From Methanothrix sp. (GTDB taxonomy: Archaea > Halobacteriota > Methanosarcinia > Methanotrichales > Methanotrichaceae), in the NCBI GenBank assembly GCA_011620785.1, contig WOYM01000112.1, positions 1-12,541 of the forward strand: a DNA stretch of 12,541 bases. The letters run 5' to 3'. The first letter of the stretch is position 1; the number at the start of each line of letters is the position of its first letter. The notes under the pieces were generated by a model. The model had not been told where the DNA came from. It did no database searches and worked only from the letters and a program-made list of their open reading frames with translations. Made by a program: the position numbers and the translations under genes. Of this stretch, positions 1-6,620 are shown in pieces.

Positions 1-243
1 AAGAACCTTATAGCCATCAGATAATGCGGTCAAGCAAAGGAATCTAATAGAAGTGAACGTCTTTCCTCCCCCGGTGGGTAAGACAAGAATACCTCCTGCG
101 TATCCGTTTTTCTTTGCCTTATACCATTTGATCAATTCATCGATGGCCATCCTCTGATGGCCTGCAGGTTCTTTTAAATATGCTTTTCGAGCAATATTCA
201 GGTCATATTCGCTGTAAAACTCTCGTTTATTATTGGTTTGCAT
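1..243 (-). CDS. SF2 helicase / type III restriction Res-like ATPase, N-terminal part
   Basis: This open frame of 81 codons starts at an ATG (243-241) and runs off the left window edge without a stop, so only the N-terminus is visible. Residues 26-42 hold a Q-motif-like stretch (GHQRMAIDELIKWY). Residues 55-62 (LPTGGGKT) are a Walker A / motif I of superfamily II helicases, with K61 and T62 as the nucleotide-binding residues. The start is supported by a GGGAG Shine-Dalgarno six bases upstream. Motifs II-VI lie outside the window, so the subfamily cannot be fixed: a type III restriction Res subunit, a DEAD/DEAH repair helicase and a defence-system helicase are all open. A hand count gives about 41% G+C over 1-240, clearly lower than the isomerase gene beside it, which suggests acquired DNA. 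Confidence 0.75.
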   Translation of the reverse strand, partial: MQTNNKREFYSEYDLNIARKAYLKEPAGHQRMAIDELIKWYKAKKNGYAGGILVLPTGGGKTFTSIRFLCLTALSDGYKVL

Positions 244-269
244 TTTAGGCTCCCTTTCGCAAAATTCCT

Positions 270-282
270 TGCCATTAAGGCA
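270..282. repeat. Short inverted repeat between divergent genes
   Basis: TGCC-ATTAA-GGCA is a perfect 13-bp inverted repeat in the spacer between the divergent helicase and isomerase genes. It could be an operator, but a repeat this short can occur by chance. Confidence 0.2.
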
Positions 283-320
283 TGTTGGCTGCAGTTAAAG
301 AGATTATCGCTTGACAATAG

Positions 321-333
321 GAAATAAATTTAA
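321..333 (+). promoter_or_regulatory. TATA-box-like promoter of the R15P isomerase gene
   Basis: The A/T run AAATAAATTTA lies about 30 bases upstream of the ATG at 360. No Shine-Dalgarno stands before that ATG, so an archaeal BRE/TATA promoter giving a leaderless or very short-leader transcript fits. Confidence 0.45.
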
Positions 334-359
334 CCTCAGCCCGCGGAAATAACACTCGA

Positions 360-1292
360 ATGAAGCCAATAGATCGGGTTACAGAGACAGCAGGAAAGAT
401 CAGCAGCATGGAGATCAGAGGTGCAGGGAGAATTGCCACCGCCGCAGCTGCCTCTCTGAAGGAATATGCTCTGGCCGTCCAGGCGGAGAGCTTCGAGGAC
501 TTCAATCAGAAGACCGCGGTTGCCGCAGACCTGCTCCTCAAGACCAGGCCCACGGCAGTCTCCCTCTCCAATGCCATAAGAATGGTGATGAAGTATAAGG
601 CAGATGACATCGATGGCGCCCGCCAGGCCATAGCCACCAATGCCGATCGCTTCATCGAGAACTCGCAGAAGGCAGTGGAGAAGATCGGTCAGATCGGCAG
701 TAAGAGGATCAGAGACGGGGATACTGTCCTCACCCACTGCAACTCAAATGCCGCCATCTCCGTGATCAGTGCTGCCCATAAATCCGGAAAGAATATCAAG
801 GTGATAGCCACCGAATCCCGCCCCAGGTTTCAGGGCATCACCACCATCGGTATGCTCGACCAGATGGGCATAGAGACGGAGCTGATCGTGGACTCGGCGG
901 TGCGGAGCGTTATGAACGATGTGGACCTGGTGGTGGTTGGAGCGGATGTGATAACCGCCAATGGCACCCTGGTAAACAAGATCGGCACCGCCCAGATCGC
1001 CCTGTGCGCCCGCGAGGCCAGAACCAGCTTCATGGTGGCTGCCGAGACCTATAAGTTCAGCCCGGAGACGATTTTAGGGGAGCTGGTCACCATCGAGGAG
1101 CGTGAGGCCACAGAAGTGCTGGCCGACATCTCCAAATACAAACACGTCAGGGTGCGCAATCCCGCCTTCGATGTCACCCCCCATCAGTACATCGACCTGA
1201 TCTGCACCGAGGCAGGAGCCATATCGCCGGAGATGAGCTACTTGATCATCCGGGAGCGGCTGGGCTGGGAGATGGAGGAGGAAAGCGGCTGA
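360..1292 (+). CDS. Ribose-1,5-bisphosphate isomerase (eIF-2B-like family)
   Basis: This 310-residue protein belongs to the eIF-2B alpha / MtnA-like fold and matches the archaeal ribose-1,5-bisphosphate isomerases. These convert ribose 1,5-bisphosphate, made from AMP by AMP phosphorylase, into ribulose 1,5-bisphosphate for form III RuBisCO. The N-terminal signature ETAGKISSMEIRGAGRIA is at residues 9-26. The candidate catalytic cysteine is C127 (THCNSN) and the candidate aspartate is D196 (VVVGADVI). They are 69 residues apart, the same spacing as Cys133 and Asp202 in the Thermococcus kodakarensis enzyme. The start at 360 is preferred over the internal ATG at 408 because the conserved N-terminal helix lies between them. 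AMP phosphorylase and RuBisCO are not in the window. A generic eIF-2B-related protein or MtnA is a less likely alternative. Confidence 0.88.
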   Translation: MKPIDRVTETAGKISSMEIRGAGRIATAAAASLKEYALAVQAESFEDFNQKTAVAADLLLKTRPTAVSLSNAIRMVMKYKADDIDGARQAIATNADRFIENSQKAVEKIGQIGSKRIRDGDTVLTHCNSNAAISVISAAHKSGKNIKVIATESRPRFQGITTIGMLDQMGIETELIVDSAVRSVMNDVDLVVVGADVITANGTLVNKIGTAQIALCAREARTSFMVAAETYKFSPETILGELVTIEEREATEVLADISKYKHVRVRNPAFDVTPHQYIDLICTEAGAISPEMSYLIIRERLGWEMEEESG

Positions 1293-1389
1293 GTGAGATG
1301 AAATTGGATCGATGATCAATAAAAGCTGACGGGGACCAGACCATCCTATCACACCCCTGCCCCCAGCTAATACCCCTCGCATCATTGTT

Positions 1390-1863
1390 TCATAGCATTA
1401 TCTCATAGCTATCCTTATGCGGATTTATGAGCAGCTTTTCTGCAATCTCCCGGGCAGTGATCTCCGCCTCAGGCCGGAGGAGCCTGAAGTACAGCTTCCA
1501 GACGGTCGCCTTCTTAACATCCACCACATTCTGGTAGCCCAACCTCTTTCTGAGCCTGTCCCTGATGGCAATTGCCTCGCCGTCCTCGATATGCAGGGCA
1601 ACCTTAACCGGCATATAGCCCTCCTCGAACTCCAGCCGGTCTATCAGAACCTTATGGCTCTCTTTGTTCTCATTAACCAGCTCCCGGGCAAAGGCCCTGG
1701 CCAGCTCCTCGGGATCCCCTGAATCGACCTGGATGGAGAAGAGCCGCTCCTTTTTCACATCTTCCAGAACCTTTCCATAGCTCAGGCGCCGGACAAGGGT
1801 GTTCTTCACTGTGGCCGCTTCTGCATCCGGTATCTTCAGCCAGACGCGCAGATTGATTAACAT
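1390..1863 (-). CDS. purS: PurS, tandem double-domain (FGAM synthase small subunit)
   Basis: PurS is the small structural subunit of the three-part FGAM synthase and helps dock PurQ and PurL for ammonia transfer. Normal PurS has about 80-85 residues; this one has 157 and is two PurS domains in a row. Domain 1 (about 3-78) and domain 2 (about 85-157) align across their length: RRLSYGKVLEDVKK at 25-38 matches KRLGYQNVVDVKK at 106-118. Domain 2 ends in the PurS-typical EKLLINP...YEI (142-155). The ATG at 1863-1861 overlaps the purQ stop by 7 nt and has an upstream GAGGTGGAG Shine-Dalgarno, pointing to translational coupling. The gene is the last of the purL-purQ-purS operon. Family assignment is firm; a covalent PurS dimer is inference. 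Confidence 0.88.
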   Translation of the reverse strand: MLINLRVWLKIPDAEAATVKNTLVRRLSYGKVLEDVKKERLFSIQVDSGDPEELARAFARELVNENKESHKVLIDRLEFEEGYMPVKVALHIEDGEAIAIRDRLRKRLGYQNVVDVKKATVWKLYFRLLRPEAEITAREIAEKLLINPHKDSYEIML

Positions 1864-2666
1864 GACTCCACCTCGATGTAGCGCTTCATCGACTCAAAGA
1901 TCCGCCTTCCAGGACCCGGCTCATTGGGCCTGTGCTTTCTCGGATCGAAGGAGGGAAGCTGCCAGGCAAAGAACGCCCTCTCCGGATGGGGCATCATTCC
2001 CAGGACGTTTCCTTCCGGATTGCAGATGGCAGCAATGCTCTCTGTGCTGCCGTTCACATTCACCGGGAACTCGTTTATCACCCGGCCGTTGCGGTCGCAG
2101 TAGCGGAAGACCACCTGCTCCTGATCATTGAGCTTCTGGATCAGGCCAGGCGATGCAGTTACCAGGTTTCCTTCTCCATGGGCTATCGGTATCTTCAGGA
2201 GAGCGCCCATCTCAATCTGGTACGAGCCGCTGCACCTTCTGGATGAGGCATCGTGCCGCAGGTACACCCAGTCGCAGTAGTAGCCCCGGCGGACGATCTC
2301 TCCTTTGGAGACCATCACATTCTGGGCCAGAGCCATCTGTACCTTTCCCGTGCCAGGGACCAGACCAGGCAACAGGCCAGCCTCGACCAGGATCTGAAAG
2401 CCATTGCAGATTCCCAGAATCGGCTTGCCTAATGCCGCCTCCTCTTTCAGAGCCTTCAAGACCGGCTCCTTGGAGGCGACGGCTCCCGCCCTAACCCTAT
2501 CCTGATAGGAGAATCCTCCCGGAATGATGAATCCATTAAAGCCGGACAGCTCCTCCTCTGGCCGGTTCCAGCGGAAGATCTCGCCCTCCATGCCCACCTC
2601 TTTGACCGATACCAGAGTTTCGAACTCGCAGTTCGTCCCGGGGAACTGCATCACTGCGATCTTCAT
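1857..2666 (-). CDS. purQ: PurQ, glutaminase subunit of FGAM synthase
   Basis: PurQ is the class I glutamine amidotransferase subunit that releases ammonia from glutamine for PurL. The 269-residue protein begins MKIAVMQFPGTNCE, typical of the family. It carries the nucleophile C87 in GICNGFQ (85-91) and the triad partners H227 and E229 in MMPHPER (224-230). The start chosen is the ATG at 2666-2664, ten codons inside the longest frame. It has a GGAGG Shine-Dalgarno 7 nt upstream, its ATGA overlaps the purL TGA, and it gives the family-typical N-terminus. The 3' end overlaps purS by 7 nt. Order and overlaps imply that PurL, PurQ and PurS are made from one message. Confidence 0.95.
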   Translation of the reverse strand: MKIAVMQFPGTNCEFETLVSVKEVGMEGEIFRWNRPEEELSGFNGFIIPGGFSYQDRVRAGAVASKEPVLKALKEEAALGKPILGICNGFQILVEAGLLPGLVPGTGKVQMALAQNVMVSKGEIVRRGYYCDWVYLRHDASSRRCSGSYQIEMGALLKIPIAHGEGNLVTASPGLIQKLNDQEQVVFRYCDRNGRVINEFPVNVNGSTESIAAICNPEGNVLGMMPHPERAFFAWQLPSFDPRKHRPNEPGPGRRIFESMKRYIEVESC

Positions 2667-4996
2667 CTCATCGCCTCCGCGAGGCCACGGGTCCATGCAT
2701 TCCTCGCCAGATCCAGGTCCAGGTCGGCCACCGTCTCCCCCTTTCGGGTTATCCTGATCCTTCTTTTCGCCGTCACCCTGCCGATCTTTGCCGACAGGAG
2801 GTCGTAGCTTTTCAGTAGCTCCTCCAGCCTCTTCTCCTTTCCTGCTTTCGCTTCCAGAAGGAATCCCGAAGACTCAGAGAAAAGCAGTTTATCGGTTCTC
2901 AGATCCAAGTCGCCGCACACCACTCCATCCAGGTCCAGCTCCAGGCCGAACTTAGCCGGCCGGGTTACGGCCATCTCCATTGCAGTCGCTGCCAGCCCGC
3001 CGTTGGATATGTCATGGGCTGCAGCAATCAGGCCCTCATCAATGGCATCGATGACGGCATAGATCATGCTCCTCTCCAGATCAAATCGAACCCGAGGGAC
3101 ATTTGCTCCCATGACTCCGAGGATGGTCTGATAATACTCCGAGCCACCCAGCTCATCGAACCTGGGGCCGATAAGATAAAGTTCCTCGCCAGCCGCCTTC
3201 AGATCCATGGTGATCGCTTTGTCGAAATCCCTTATGATTCCCACACAGGCGATCACGGGCGAGGGGTCCACAGAACCCTGGGGAGACTCATTGTAGAAGC
3301 TCACATTTCCTGAGACTATGGGCACGGGAATTCTCTCATCCTTATAATCCTTCAGCCAGAGGTTCTTGCAGGACTCGGCCAGGCCCTTCACCCCTTCCCG
3401 AAACTCCCAGAAGGCCTCTGGCTTCTCCGGATTACCGTAGTTCAGGCAGTCGGTGAGAGTGGCAGGCGTCGCACCTATGGCAGCCACATTTCTCATCGCC
3501 TCAGCCACTGAGGTCGCTCCCCCCCAGTAGGGGCTGATCCGGCCGTAAAAGGGATTGGAGTCCACGGCCAGTGCCACGCCGAACCTCTCTCCCCGCACTG
3601 GGGCGATGAGCCCTGCATCCGCCTCGCCCGGCCTGATCACCGCATTGCCCATGACCTCGGTATCGTAGTATCGGTAGATATGCTCCCGAGAGGCGATGTT
3701 CGGCGAATTCAGGATCCTGAGCAGAACCTCATTGTAGTCCTCAGGCTCTTGGGTTTCGGGCTCAGATTCGCTATAGATCCTCTCGGATTCAGCCCTTTGG
3801 TAGCGGATCCCCGCTGTGAGGTGCTGGATGGGCACATCGCATACCGTCTCTCCCTTATGCCGGACGACAAACCTGTCGCCGGTATTGATCTTGCCCACAA
3901 CGCTCGCCCTTGCTCCCTCGTAGACGTTGGGCAGATCCCAGTCCTCATTGTAGATATTCAGGATCTTCTCTCTCAGCTCCCCAGGGGCGATGATCAAGAA
4001 ACGCTCCTGGGTCTCGGCTATGCTCAGCACCTCAGGAGGAAAGTCTGCAGCTTTGTGCATCTCGTCCAGATCGATCTCCATGCCAAAGCCTCCTGCAGCC
4101 CCCATCTCCGATGTGGCACAGGTGAAGCCCCCGCCTCCAAGGTCTTTGAACCCGATCTCGATTCCCGACTCCCGCACCATGCGGAATAGATCGCTGTTCG
4201 CCTTGAAGAGGACGTTCTTCAGGAAAGGATCCGGGATCTGCACTGCTCCCCGGTTGGTCTCCTCGTCCTCCTCTCGCAGAGCCTCAGAGGCAAAGGTGAC
4301 CCCGCCCAACCCGCTTGCGTCCGTGGGCTTGCCCACCAGGATAACGTCGTAGCCTTTCTCCCCCGCCAGCGGCGGAGCGCGGGATCGGATAATCTGGTCG
4401 CGTCGGACTATTCCCAGAGATACCACGTTCACCAGACAGTTATCGTCGAAGCTCTCACTAAAAACCACATCGCCTGCCATATTAGGAACGCCCAGGGCAT
4501 TGCCGTACTGCCAGATTCCGTCCACCACCCCCTCTGCCACCCAGCGAACCTTTCTGGCCTTGGGGCCGAAAGGATCTCCGAAGCGCAGAGGGTCCGCGGT
4601 GGCAACCACAGTTGCCCCCATGCAATTCACATCGCGGACGATTCCCCCGATGCCCGTTGCTGCCCCCTCATTTGGCAGGATCTGACTGGGATGGTTGTGG
4701 CTCTCATGGGATATGACCACGCACCATTTGTCATCTATGGCCACTATTCCCGAGTCCTCGACCGGGCCCATTACTACATTGGGGGCATCTGAGGGCAGGA
4801 ATTCCTTTAAAGTGGCGCGGGAGCTCTTGTAAGAGCAATGCTCCGACCACATGGCATCGTAGCAGAATAGCTCGGTGAGGGTTGGATCGCGGCCCAGAAC
4901 CTGGGCGATGGAACGCGCTTCATCGACGGACATGCCTATGCCCGCCCCGCGGAGACTTGATTCTACTTCAGGATCGGCAAGACCGATTATCTTCAA
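2663..4996 (-). CDS. purL: PurL, FGAM synthase synthetase subunit (small type)
   Basis: PurL uses ATP and ammonia from PurQ to turn formylglycinamide ribonucleotide into FGAM, step four of purine synthesis. With a TTG start the protein has 777 residues, slightly long for small PurL (about 720-740). Visible signatures are MWSEHCSYKSS near residue 49 with the catalytic-region His53, SHESHNHPS near 96, the glycine-rich FKDLGGGGF before the middle, and AHDISNGG in the second AIRS-like half. The start is a choice: TTG at 4996-4994 has a GAGGTG Shine-Dalgarno exactly 7 nt upstream, whereas the ATG at 5029-5027, in the same frame and 11 codons longer, has none. The gene leads the purL-purQ-purS operon, the reverse of the common purS-purQ-purL order. 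Confidence 0.93.
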   Translation of the reverse strand: MKIIGLADPEVESSLRGAGIGMSVDEARSIAQVLGRDPTLTELFCYDAMWSEHCSYKSSRATLKEFLPSDAPNVVMGPVEDSGIVAIDDKWCVVISHESHNHPSQILPNEGAATGIGGIVRDVNCMGATVVATADPLRFGDPFGPKARKVRWVAEGVVDGIWQYGNALGVPNMAGDVVFSESFDDNCLVNVVSLGIVRRDQIIRSRAPPLAGEKGYDVILVGKPTDASGLGGVTFASEALREEDEETNRGAVQIPDPFLKNVLFKANSDLFRMVRESGIEIGFKDLGGGGFTCATSEMGAAGGFGMEIDLDEMHKAADFPPEVLSIAETQERFLIIAPGELREKILNIYNEDWDLPNVYEGARASVVGKINTGDRFVVRHKGETVCDVPIQHLTAGIRYQRAESERIYSESEPETQEPEDYNEVLLRILNSPNIASREHIYRYYDTEVMGNAVIRPGEADAGLIAPVRGERFGVALAVDSNPFYGRISPYWGGATSVAEAMRNVAAIGATPATLTDCLNYGNPEKPEAFWEFREGVKGLAESCKNLWLKDYKDERIPVPIVSGNVSFYNESPQGSVDPSPVIACVGIIRDFDKAITMDLKAAGEELYLIGPRFDELGGSEYYQTILGVMGANVPRVRFDLERSMIYAVIDAIDEGLIAAAHDISNGGLAATAMEMAVTRPAKFGLELDLDGVVCGDLDLRTDKLLFSESSGFLLEAKAGKEKRLEELLKSYDLLSAKIGRVTAKRRIRITRKGETVADLDLDLARNAWTRGLAEAMR

Positions 4997-5003
4997 TTGG
5001 GTA

Positions 5004-5009
5004 CACCTC
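5004..5009 (-). promoter_or_regulatory. Shine-Dalgarno that sets the purL TTG start
   Basis: On the minus strand GAGGTG sits 7 nt before the TTG at 4996. The alternative ATG at 5029 lies upstream of this site and has no comparable motif. This favours the TTG start. Confidence 0.6.
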
Positions 5010-5098
5010 TGGTAGCTAATCTTATGCATACGAGGAACGTTATGAATTTATCGATTCGGGTGGATGTTGGAGGAATTAATCAATACAAAAATAGAGGG

Positions 5099-5110
5099 AT
5101 TATATAGTAT
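5099..5110 (-). promoter_or_regulatory. Candidate TATA box of the pur operon
   Basis: Read on the minus strand, ATACTATATAAT is a strong TATA-like element. Transcription would begin near 5075, leaving a leader of about 80 nt before the TTG of purL. A second, weaker A/T element (GATAAATTCATA, about 5043-5054) would give a much shorter leader that starts downstream of, or very near, the alternative ATG. The element is nearly symmetrical and could also read on the plus strand. Confidence 0.4.
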
Positions 5111-5275
5111 CTATATTGCACTTATGATTATTTAAAGATGTTGAATATGATTGTTAACTGGAATAAAAATTATAACCGTCAGCGTCATTAGAGGGCTGAA
5201 CTATTGTAGCTAGCCTATCGATTACCACCCTATTCGTCATTGTCCAATTGCCGATGAGCCTGTTGTTGCGGCAGG

Positions 5276-5286
5276 GATTTATATCT
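5276..5286 (+). promoter_or_regulatory. TATA-like element ahead of the split-barrel pseudogene
   Basis: ATTTATATCTT lies 65-75 nt upstream of the ATG at 5351. It is probably the remaining promoter of the now broken gene. Confidence 0.3.
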
Positions 5287-5350
5287 TGATAAATCATACA
5301 AGAAAGATACGATATGGCAATGAACTTAGGAAAGTGAGAAAAGGCTCTTT

Positions 5351-5772
5351 ATGATTTTCAAAATGCCCTCGATGAAAAAGCAGGAGTACGACCGGCTGAT
5401 AGAAGAGGAGTTCATCTGTCGCATAACCTTTAATGGGGAGAGCCATCCCCATGTAGCCCCTTCAGGAAGAATCCCGCGGTGACAGTGGAGGTTGAGAGAT
5501 ACAGCCCGGACCTCTCCAGCTTTTCATTCGTCGCCCTGCCCGGAAGGCTGGTGGAGGTATAGGACACTGAAACCAAGTTCCTTGTGAGAGAGAGGTTTGT
5601 GGAGCTGATCCAGAAGAAAAACCTCTCCTCCAATGTGCTATCTGCCCTGGGGCACTCTCCAGACGAGCCTGTAGCGGCATTGCTCACCGAGGGTCGCAAC
5701 AGCGTCTGGAAGCTGGTTGGTGTTAAAGTGGGAAATATCTCTGGTTTGAAGCACTCGGATGGATCAAAATGA
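5351..5772 (+). pseudogene. Broken pyridoxamine-phosphate-oxidase-like FMN split-barrel protein
   Basis: The intact family consists of small flavin- or F420-binding split-barrel proteins. From the ATG at 5351 the frame reads MIFKMPSMKKQEYDRLIEEE and continues to HPHVAP (near 5457), then meets TGA after a few unrelated codons. The homologous sequence resumes in another frame at FRKNPAVTVEVERYSPDL (from about 5461). It continues past an in-frame TAG at 5560-5562 through RERFVELIQKKNLSSNVLS and LGHSPDEP to the final TGA at 5770-5772. Between HPHVAP and FRKNP the barrel strands usually found in the family (roughly 25 residues) are missing, so a deletion that also shifted the frame is the simplest reading. 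One deletion plus one nonsense codon means the gene is dead. Sequencing error cannot explain missing residues. Confidence 0.8.
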
Positions 5773-6004
5773 ATTGATCTTCTCCGAAATGAAGGTAGAA
5801 TGAGAGGCCTGACTGACCGTTTTTCACTGGATTGTTCCGATCAGAGTCATAGCGAATAAGCCCTTGATCGATGAACTCATCCAGGTGCTTCTTCGCCGCC
5901 CTCTCCCCAGGCTGTGCCCAACTCATATCGGAAAAATGGGTATTTTTCGATCCATAATTCTGGTCGACAAGGGCATCATAAAGGTCCCTAAAGCATCTCT
6001 TCAT
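5723..6004 (-). CDS. Hypothetical protein, possible winged-helix-like segment
   Basis: This is a 93-residue frame that I do not recognise. Its ATG (6004-6002) overlaps the stop of the upstream 77-residue frame as ATGA, the usual sign of a translationally coupled gene pair. Residues 35-52 (RAAKKHLDEFIDQGLIRY) look like a helix followed by the beta turn of a winged helix, a weak similarity. Residues 60-93 look less protein-like, and the end overlaps the 3' end of the convergent split-barrel pseudogene by 50 nt. It could be a genuine small gene or a remnant of a longer one. Confidence 0.4.
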   Translation of the reverse strand: MKRCFRDLYDALVDQNYGSKNTHFSDMSWAQPGERAAKKHLDEFIDQGLIRYDSDRNNPVKNGQSGLSFYLHFGEDQFILIHPSASNQRYFPL

Positions 6005-6234
6005 TGGAATGCCCCCATTCTGGCCATTAGATCCATGGATAGGACTGATCCAAATATCAATACAGTCAAGGCCAGTGCGAATAAGATCTCATCTGCCTGC
6101 CGGATGCTGTCTGCCTGAGCTCTCACGTAGCCTGCTTTAGGGCCAAACAGCCTGGCCCCAATTCCAGAGAGCTCATAATGCTCATAAGGCTCATTAGGCC
6201 TATAGTCTTTGCCTTTTTCATCTCTTCCGATCAT
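6001..6234 (-). CDS. Hypothetical small protein with one C-terminal membrane segment
   Basis: This is a 77-residue frame that I do not recognise. It has a charged N-terminal part rich in acidic, basic and Tyr/Pro residues (about 1-47) and a single hydrophobic stretch at about 50-67 (ILFALALTVLIFGSVL) that should span a membrane. GGGAAG lies 6 nt upstream of its ATG and may serve as ribosome binding site. It overlaps the next frame (5723-6004) by the 4 bases ATGA. The same reading frame continues upstream across a TAG at 6240-6238 into another membrane-like sequence, so it may be the 3' half of a larger broken gene. Confidence 0.45.
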   Translation of the reverse strand: MIGRDEKGKDYRPNEPYEHYELSGIGARLFGPKAGYVRAQADSIRQADEILFALALTVLIFGSVLSMDLMARMGAFQ

Positions 6235-6237
6235 TTT

Positions 6238-6342
6238 CTACTTCCCGAAAGGATTTGCCGCTGCGCTTTTAGCCTTCCATCCGTCAGAATATTCGATTCC
6301 CCATCGATGGAGAAGCAGGGACTCCAACGCGGCCATTATCAT
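6238..6342 (-). CDS. Possible 34-residue membrane peptide or 5' fragment of a broken gene
   Basis: The 34-codon frame begins MIMAALESLLLHRWGIEYSD and ends NPFGK before TAG at 6240-6238. That stop is in the same frame as, and only one codon before, the ATG of the 77-residue frame. Upstream, the frame stays protein-like back to a TAA at 6363-6361 (EIAGLL directly precedes the Met). Codon choice and the hydrophobic helix look real. Two readings are open: a separate tiny membrane peptide at the head of a three-gene run, or a single longer gene broken by TAA and TAG. Confidence 0.3.
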   Translation of the reverse strand: MIMAALESLLLHRWGIEYSDGWKAKSAAANPFGK

Positions 6343-6390
6343 TAAGAGACCGGCAATCTCTTATGCGGCCCATCCTTCCAATTCAGGTTG

Positions 6391-6400
6391 TTTTTTATAA
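6391..6400 (-). promoter_or_regulatory. TATA box for the minus-strand small-ORF run
   Basis: On the minus strand TTATAAAAAA is a near-consensus archaeal TATA element, and transcription should start about 6370. This places the small frames at 6342, 6234 and 6004 on one message and supports their being, or having been, genes. Confidence 0.4.
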
Positions 6401-6586
6401 GTCTATTTCATCCGATTCGATAACGCTATGCGGCGATCGAACATTCAACACCCAACCCAGATCAAACAGGATTGGGTCTTACAGTCCCGGTTTGCTAATA
6501 GATGCATCTAAGGACGCATCGCTGCCGTGCTCTCTACTAAAAATGGAACTGCTGAGCTTCGACATGTTATTCAGTCTCAGCACAAC

Positions 6587-6598
6587 CTATATTAATTT
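6587..6598 (+). promoter_or_regulatory. TATA box of the Ddn-like oxidoreductase gene
   Basis: CCTATATTAATT is centred about 28 nt before the ATG at 6621. Transcription should therefore start almost at that ATG, as in a leaderless archaeal message, which argues against the longer upstream starts. Confidence 0.5.
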
Positions 6599-6620
6599 TG
6601 CTGTCGAAAGCCAGGTGTGC

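Larger units (their letters stand above)
5030..5350. other. AT-rich intergenic region upstream of purL
   Basis: No gene, tRNA or convincing structured RNA is seen here. The left half (about 5085-5180) is strongly A/T-rich and probably holds the pur operon promoter. The right half carries a TATA-like element at 5276-5286, ahead of the broken gene at 5351. Confidence 0.5.
6241..6620. other. Stretch without a clear gene
   Basis: Apart from the doubtful 34-codon minus-strand frame and its TATA box, nothing coding is convincing here. The plus-strand frame upstream of 6621 is open but not protein-like compared with the oxidoreductase family. Small inverted repeats are present (ACCCAA at 6450-6455 with TTGGGT at 6472-6477; GATGC at 6501-6505 with GCATC at 6516-6520), none strong. 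Confidence 0.4.

Noticed and set aside
336..737. Minus-strand 133-codon frame opposite the isomerase gene
   Set aside because: Shadow of a strongly conserved plus-strand gene; its content follows the complementary codon pattern only.
2667..2696. Ten-codon longer start for PurQ (MDPWPRGGDE...)
   Set aside because: The Shine-Dalgarno GGAGG lies inside that extension and points to the ATG at 2666, which also gives the family-typical MKIAV start.
5248..5274. TGCCG...CGGCA inverted repeat as a possible riboswitch or operator
   Set aside because: Only five base pairs with a loop of about 16 nt and no known riboswitch core; chance is likely.
5560..6240. In-frame TAG codons at 5560-5562 (plus) and 6240-6238 (minus) as possible pyrrolysine codons
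   Set aside because: The first gene also has a frame-shifting deletion, so it is simply broken. The second TAG is followed one codon later by a plausible ATG with its own ribosome binding site. Nothing in the window encodes pyrrolysine machinery, and neither protein resembles a methylamine methyltransferase.
6363..6620. N-terminal extension of 86 codons on the Ddn-like oxidoreductase
   Set aside because: The extension resembles no family member, and a TATA box sits inside it about 28 nt before the ATG at 6621.
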